The position numbers were made by a program, and so were the translations under genes. A stretch of DNA of 8,237 nt from Bryobacterales bacterium (lineage in GTDB: Bacteria > Acidobacteriota > Terriglobia > Bryobacterales > Bryobacteraceae). The notes below the pieces were generated by a model. That model did not search any database and was not told the origin of the DNA. It worked only from the letters and a program-made list of their open reading frames with translations. Positions 6,066 through 8,237 of the stretch are shown in pieces (positions within the stretch are counted from its first letter, which is position 1; each line of letters starts with the position of its first letter). The stretch is from assembly GCA_016880505.1 (NCBI GenBank), contig JAEHDI010000102.1:1-8237 (forward strand), read 5' to 3'.

Positions 6066-6320
6066 TCAGTCTGTATGGCCGTATCGCGGGCCGTCGTAAC
6101 GGCGCAACGCTTCCGAATTCAGCAACCCAGCCCGGAGGGACGCTGGCGCCTGTTGCTCTGGGGACTCCTGCTGCTCCATCTTACGCACGATTTGCACGAT
6201 CAATGACATCGCGTAGGTAACTAGGCAGAAACAGGCGAGGATGATCAGGAGAAGGAACACCTTCTCATCCATCCGCATATCCGCAACTCGTTTCTCGAAT
6301 AACCCCCAGATGAAGGTCAT
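6066..6320 (-). CDS. Small single-pass membrane protein, divergent from lexA
   Basis: An 84-residue protein I do not recognise. Residues 1-20 (MTFIWGLFEKRVADMRMDEK) form a short charged, partly amphipathic N-terminus. Residues 21-45 (from VFLLLIILAC to IVQIV) are one strong membrane helix. Residues 46-84 are a polar tail with a Gln/Glu/Pro stretch and a basic RRYDGPRYGHTD end. I place the start at 6320 because GGAGAG (minus, 6332-6327) lies six bases upstream; the in-frame ATG at 6338, which adds six residues, has no ribosome site. It faces lexA across 214 bases. Position, size and single helix recall the SOS-induced division inhibitors found next to lexA in other phyla (YneA, DivS, ChiZ/Rv2719c), but no sequence likeness is claimed and no LysM domain is visible. 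Expression and function are inferred only. Confidence 0.62.
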   Translation of the reverse strand: MTFIWGLFEKRVADMRMDEKVFLLLIILACFCLVTYAMSLIVQIVRKMEQQESPEQQAPASLRAGLLNSEALRRYDGPRYGHTD

Positions 6321-6415
6321 AGTGAACTCTCCGTCCATTCAGATCAAAACCAACTGCCCTCGCTACCCCCCGGATGATAACCCTGGTCAGCAGCAATGCT
6401 ATCAACAGTAAACCA

Positions 6416-6466
6416 CGCAATTGCGGGGAGGGGTAGGTACAAAGCGTTCGTGAACGTACCAGTACT
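6416..6466. promoter_or_regulatory. Candidate operator region between lexA and the small membrane-protein gene
   Basis: Several dyads are packed here: CGCAATTGCG (6416-6425, perfect 10-bp palindrome); CGTTC-GT-GAACG (6445-6456); GGTAC (6436-6440) with GTACC (6456-6460); and AGTACT (6461-6466). GTTC/GAAC half-sites are the building blocks of several bacterial LexA boxes, and lexA is usually self-repressed, so CGTTCGTGAACG is the best operator candidate. Its 2-base spacing is not one I know for any characterised LexA box, so the assignment is tentative. Confidence 0.45.
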
Positions 6467-6487
6467 CGGCCCCCCTTGAAATCGCAG

Positions 6488-6516
6488 TTGACTTTCCCTT
6501 TTTATTCGCCAACAAT
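6488..6516 (+). promoter_or_regulatory. Probable lexA promoter
   Basis: TTGACT (6488-6493, 5 of 6 to the -35 consensus) is followed after 17 bases by AACAAT (6511-6516, 4 of 6 to the -10). Transcription would start near 6523, giving a very short leader that begins at the Shine-Dalgarno AAGGAGG (6524-6530). The dyads listed above lie about 20-70 bases upstream of the -35. Confidence 0.5.
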
Positions 6517-6534
6517 AGGGGACAAGGAGGACCG

Positions 6535-7167
6535 ATGCCCCTGACGCGCCGGCAGAAAGAGGTGCTGGATTTCATTGGCAACTTCATCGACGAGAACGGC
6601 TACAGCCCCAGCTTCGAGGAAGTCGCATCCGGGCTCGGACTCGCTTCGCTGGCCACCGTTCACAAACATATCCGGACCCTGGAGGCCAAGAATTACCTCC
6701 GGCGGGGCCACAACCAGAGCCGGTCGCTCGAGGTGACGCCGAAGTTTTTCCAGGAACAGCGGCGCTATCGCGAGGAGACCAGTCCAGCGGCGGGGATTCC
6801 ACTTGTGGGCCGCATCGCGGCCGGCGCTCCAGTGGAGGCGGTGGCCGGCCGTGAGACGTTGAATTTCAGCGATTTTCTCGGCAGCGGTGAAAGTTACGCT
6901 CTCGAAGTGCGCGGCGACTCGATGATCGAGGACCACATTTGCGACGGTGACCTCGTTCTGGTCGAGCGCACGGCCGAGGTCAAAGACGGGGAGATCGTCG
7001 TCGCACTGGTCCGCGGGTCCGAGACCACGCTGAAGCGATTCTATCGGGAGCCGGGAGACGTAGCACGGTTACAGCCGGCCAATGCCGGGATGGCCCCGAT
7101 ATTTGTGCCGCTATCCGACCTCCGGATTCAGGGGCGTGTGCTCGCCGTGCTCCGGAAGTACCGCTGA
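6535..7167 (+). CDS. lexA: LexA repressor, SOS response autoprotease
   Basis: A 210-residue LexA of usual length. The N-terminal winged-helix DNA-binding domain (1-70) starts PLTRRQKEVLDFI and has the GYSPSFEEVASGLGLASLATVHKHI helix-turn-helix. The C-terminal S24 autoprotease domain has the self-cleavage site A96-G97 (GRIAAGAPVEA), catalytic Ser129 (VRGDSMIEDHICDGDLV) and Lys167 (ETTLKRFYRE). All residues needed for RecA-stimulated self-cleavage are present, so it should be a functional SOS repressor. AAGGAGG (6524-6530) sits four bases before the ATG. The helix-turn-helix departs somewhat from E. coli LexA, as expected since the DNA box differs between phyla. It converges on the DUF2934 gene with 10 bases between stop codons. 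Confidence 0.97.
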   Translation: MPLTRRQKEVLDFIGNFIDENGYSPSFEEVASGLGLASLATVHKHIRTLEAKNYLRRGHNQSRSLEVTPKFFQEQRRYREETSPAAGIPLVGRIAAGAPVEAVAGRETLNFSDFLGSGESYALEVRGDSMIEDHICDGDLVLVERTAEVKDGEIVVALVRGSETTLKRFYREPGDVARLQPANAGMAPIFVPLSDLRIQGRVLAVLRKYR

Positions 7168-7188
7168 GATTTGATGTCTACTGAGCGG
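7161..7188. terminator. Hairpin spanning the lexA and DUF2934 stop codons
   Basis: CCGCTGAG (7161-7168) pairs with CTGAGCGG (7181-7188) with one G-G mismatch, around a 12-base loop. The lexA TGA (7165-7167) is in the left arm and the complement of the DUF2934 TAG (7178-7180) is in the loop. No T tract follows on either strand, so termination activity is uncertain. Confidence 0.4.
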
Positions 7189-7510
7189 ACGGCTGCTCGA
7201 TGCGGCTGAGGACCTCTTGCTCGGCCCGAAACCAGTCTTCCTCCGGTGATCCGCCGCGGCCGCCCCGCGATTCCCAGTAGGAATAGGCCAGCCGGGCAAC
7301 CTCGTCCCGACGAAAGGAATGAGCAGCCCCCGATCCCTGTTTCCTGACGGGCGCCGGGGGGGTCTTCCTCCGGACTAACCGGGGAACCGGCTGAACGGCG
7401 CCGTTGCCCTGGGACTTGGCGACGCGCGGCTTCCGGGCAGTGGTCTTGGCCGGAGCCGGATCACCACTGGAGGAACGGGGTGCGGTTTCAGACGTGCGTT
7501 TCTTTGGCAT
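7178..7510 (-). CDS. DUF2934 domain protein
   Basis: A 110-residue protein with a disordered, basic, Lys/Arg/Pro/Ser-rich N-terminal two thirds (MPKKRTSETAPRSS onward to about residue 65). A short DUF2934 domain follows at about 67-104: RRDEVARLAYSYWESRG, a Gly-rich turn, and EEDWFRAEQEVLSRI. This helix-turn-helix hairpin with the A-Y-x-x-W-E...G...DW-x-x-A-E pattern is characteristic. The family is abundant in soil bacteria and its function is unknown; the basic tail suggests nucleic-acid contact, but that is inference. I chose the ATG at 7510: AAGAGGG (minus, 7523-7517) lies six bases before it. A TTG codon just upstream (7513) is less likely. Confidence 0.85.
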   Translation of the reverse strand: MPKKRTSETAPRSSSGDPAPAKTTARKPRVAKSQGNGAVQPVPRLVRRKTPPAPVRKQGSGAAHSFRRDEVARLAYSYWESRGGRGGSPEEDWFRAEQEVLSRIEQPSAQ

Positions 7511-7558
7511 CAATATCCCTCTTCGTTTTCAGAGTAATTGCCCAGACAGTTTCTTTGC

Positions 7559-7640
7559 ATTTTACCAAATTGCCGGTGGCTGCGACGTCTCGAAACCGTG
7601 TCGGAACTTTGAAAAGGGCGCCCTGGGGCGACAGACGTCG
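7559..7640 (-). promoter_or_regulatory. Upstream region of the DUF2934 gene with a spaced dyad and a -10-like hexamer
   Basis: CGACGTCT (7583-7590) and AGACGTCG (7633-7640) are exact reverse complements 42 bases apart, each containing the palindrome GACGTC. Between them lies the 10-bp palindrome AGGGCGCCCT (7615-7624). On the minus strand TAAAAT (7564-7559) matches the -10 in 5 of 6 positions, and CGACGTCT would cover the matching -35 position, where no TTGACA-like hexamer is seen. This layout would suit control by a bound protein, but no regulator can be named. Confidence 0.35.
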
Positions 7641-7690
7641 GCGGGATCCGGAACCCAGAGGTTGGGGCGGGGTCCGTACGGCACGGTGGG

Positions 7691-7725
7691 TGAAGCGCCA
7701 GGTTGCGATGCCGCCTGGCGCTTCA
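7691..7725 (-). terminator. topA: Strong hairpin at the topA 3' end
   Basis: TGAAGCGCCAGG (7691-7702) and CCTGGCGCTTCA (7714-7725) form a perfect 12-bp stem with an 11-base loop. On the minus strand the stem begins with the TGA stop codon of the topoisomerase gene. No T run follows, so it is not a canonical intrinsic terminator, though it would strongly protect or pause the 3' end. Confidence 0.6.
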
Positions 7726-8237
7726 GGATGCTACGGGCTCGGGGACGGCGAGGCCGCGCTTATACTTGCACTCGGCGTTCGGACACTGGAGCTGTGGACC
7801 TGCCTTGAGCCACTTCTCCACCAGGTAGGGACCGCCGCATTCGGGGCACTTCTCGGCGACTGGCTTCGCCCATGCAACGAAGTCGCACTCGGGGTAGCGG
7901 TTGCAGCCGTAGAACGTCTTGCCGCGCTTCGACCGGCGCTCGATCAGCTCACCCTCGCTGCAGTTGGGGCAAGGGACCCCGATCGTCTTCTGTTTCACGT
8001 ACTTGCACTTCGGATAGTTGCTGCACGCGGTGAACTCGCCGAAGCGCCCGTGCTTCAGCGCGAGATTGCTGCCGCACTTCGGGCACTTCTCTTCAAGCGG
8101 CACGTCGGCTTTCTTCTGCTGCCCTCCGATGGGTTTCGTGGTCTTGCAGTCGGGATAGCCGCTGCATGCGTAGAACTGGCCAAAACGGCCTTTCTTGAGC
8201 ACCATCGGCCGGCCGCAGTTGGCGCAGTATTCTTCGT
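7723..8237 (-). CDS. topA: DNA topoisomerase I, C-terminal zinc-ribbon region (5' end beyond window)
   Basis: 170 residues are visible, with the frame open to the right edge: an in-frame ATG at 8205 lies inside the first zinc ribbon (EEYCANCGRP precedes it), so it is not the start. Four tandem topoisomerase-type C4 ribbons are present. Numbering from the first complete codon, they use C4/C7/C24/C30, C51/C54/C71/C77, C89/C92/C111/C117 and C130/C133/C151/C156. The repeated KxGRFGxFxACSxYPxC pattern is the hallmark of the zf-C4_Topoisom repeats at the end of bacterial type IA topoisomerases, which relax negative supercoils. The catalytic TOPRIM and Tyr domains would lie to the right of the window. 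A free-standing zinc-ribbon protein is possible but less likely. The stop codon is part of a 12-bp hairpin. Confidence 0.88.
   Translation of the reverse strand, partial: EEYCANCGRPMVLKKGRFGQFYACSGYPDCKTTKPIGGQQKKADVPLEEKCPKCGSNLALKHGRFGEFTACSNYPKCKYVKQKTIGVPCPNCSEGELIERRSKRGKTFYGCNRYPECDFVAWAKPVAEKCPECGGPYLVEKWLKAGPQLQCPNAECKYKRGLAVPEPVAS

Noticed and set aside
6339..6380. Promoter for the small membrane-protein gene using TATCAT (6379-6374, minus) as -10
   Set aside because: TTGATA upstream is 20 bases away and no hexamer at 16-18 bases resembles a -35, so it was not listed as a feature.
6402..6587. Minus-strand frame across the lexA promoter and start
   Set aside because: It is a shadow of the lexA 5' end and control dyads, with no ribosome site or recognisable protein.

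Overview
The window looks like chromosomal DNA from a GC-rich soil-type bacterium, most likely an acidobacterium of the Solibacter/Bryobacter kind. This is an inference from gene content: a DUF2934 protein, a Tat-exported enolase-superfamily protein, a hydrolase N-terminus of a kind I associate with that group, and a dispersed-type palindromic repeat. No rRNA, tRNA, CRISPR array, transposase or phage gene is visible. Most genes are housekeeping or metabolic.

Layout, left to right. (1) 1-297, minus strand: N-terminus of a probable alpha/beta-hydrolase-like protein that runs off the left edge. (2) 298-659: a 362-base gap holding a clear intrinsic terminator that points left, with possible alternative RNA stems beside it. 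(3) 660-1847, plus: an MFS sugar-type permease whose 3' end overlaps, tail to tail, (4) 1828-2505, minus: a secreted protein of unknown function. (5) 2506-2666: a compact divergent control region with three abutting dyads and a -10-like hexamer 6-7 bases from each start codon, so both flanking genes may be leaderless. (6) 2667-4148 and 4162-4386, plus: a PBP4-type D-Ala-D-Ala carboxypeptidase followed by a small FmdB-type zinc-ribbon protein, probably co-transcribed. (7) 4407-5798, minus: a Tat-exported enolase-superfamily protein. (8) 5866-6027: two tandem copies of a long imperfect palindrome. (9) 6066-6320, minus, an 84-residue single-pass membrane protein, divergent from (10) 6535-7167, plus, lexA; the shared spacer holds several dyads including a candidate LexA operator. 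(11) 7178-7510, minus: a DUF2934 protein. (12) 7723 to the right edge, minus: the C-terminal zinc-ribbon region of DNA topoisomerase I.

Functionally the window mixes envelope work (PBP4, permease, secreted proteins) with genome maintenance (LexA, TopA). The most suggestive arrangement is lexA facing a small single-pass membrane protein. In several other phyla the gene divergent from lexA is an SOS-induced membrane inhibitor of cell division, so this protein is a candidate functional analogue. I see no defence system or other clearly new multi-gene system; the best leads are that small protein, the dyad cluster at 2541-2609, the terminator-bearing stretch upstream of the left-edge hydrolase, and the tandem palindromes.
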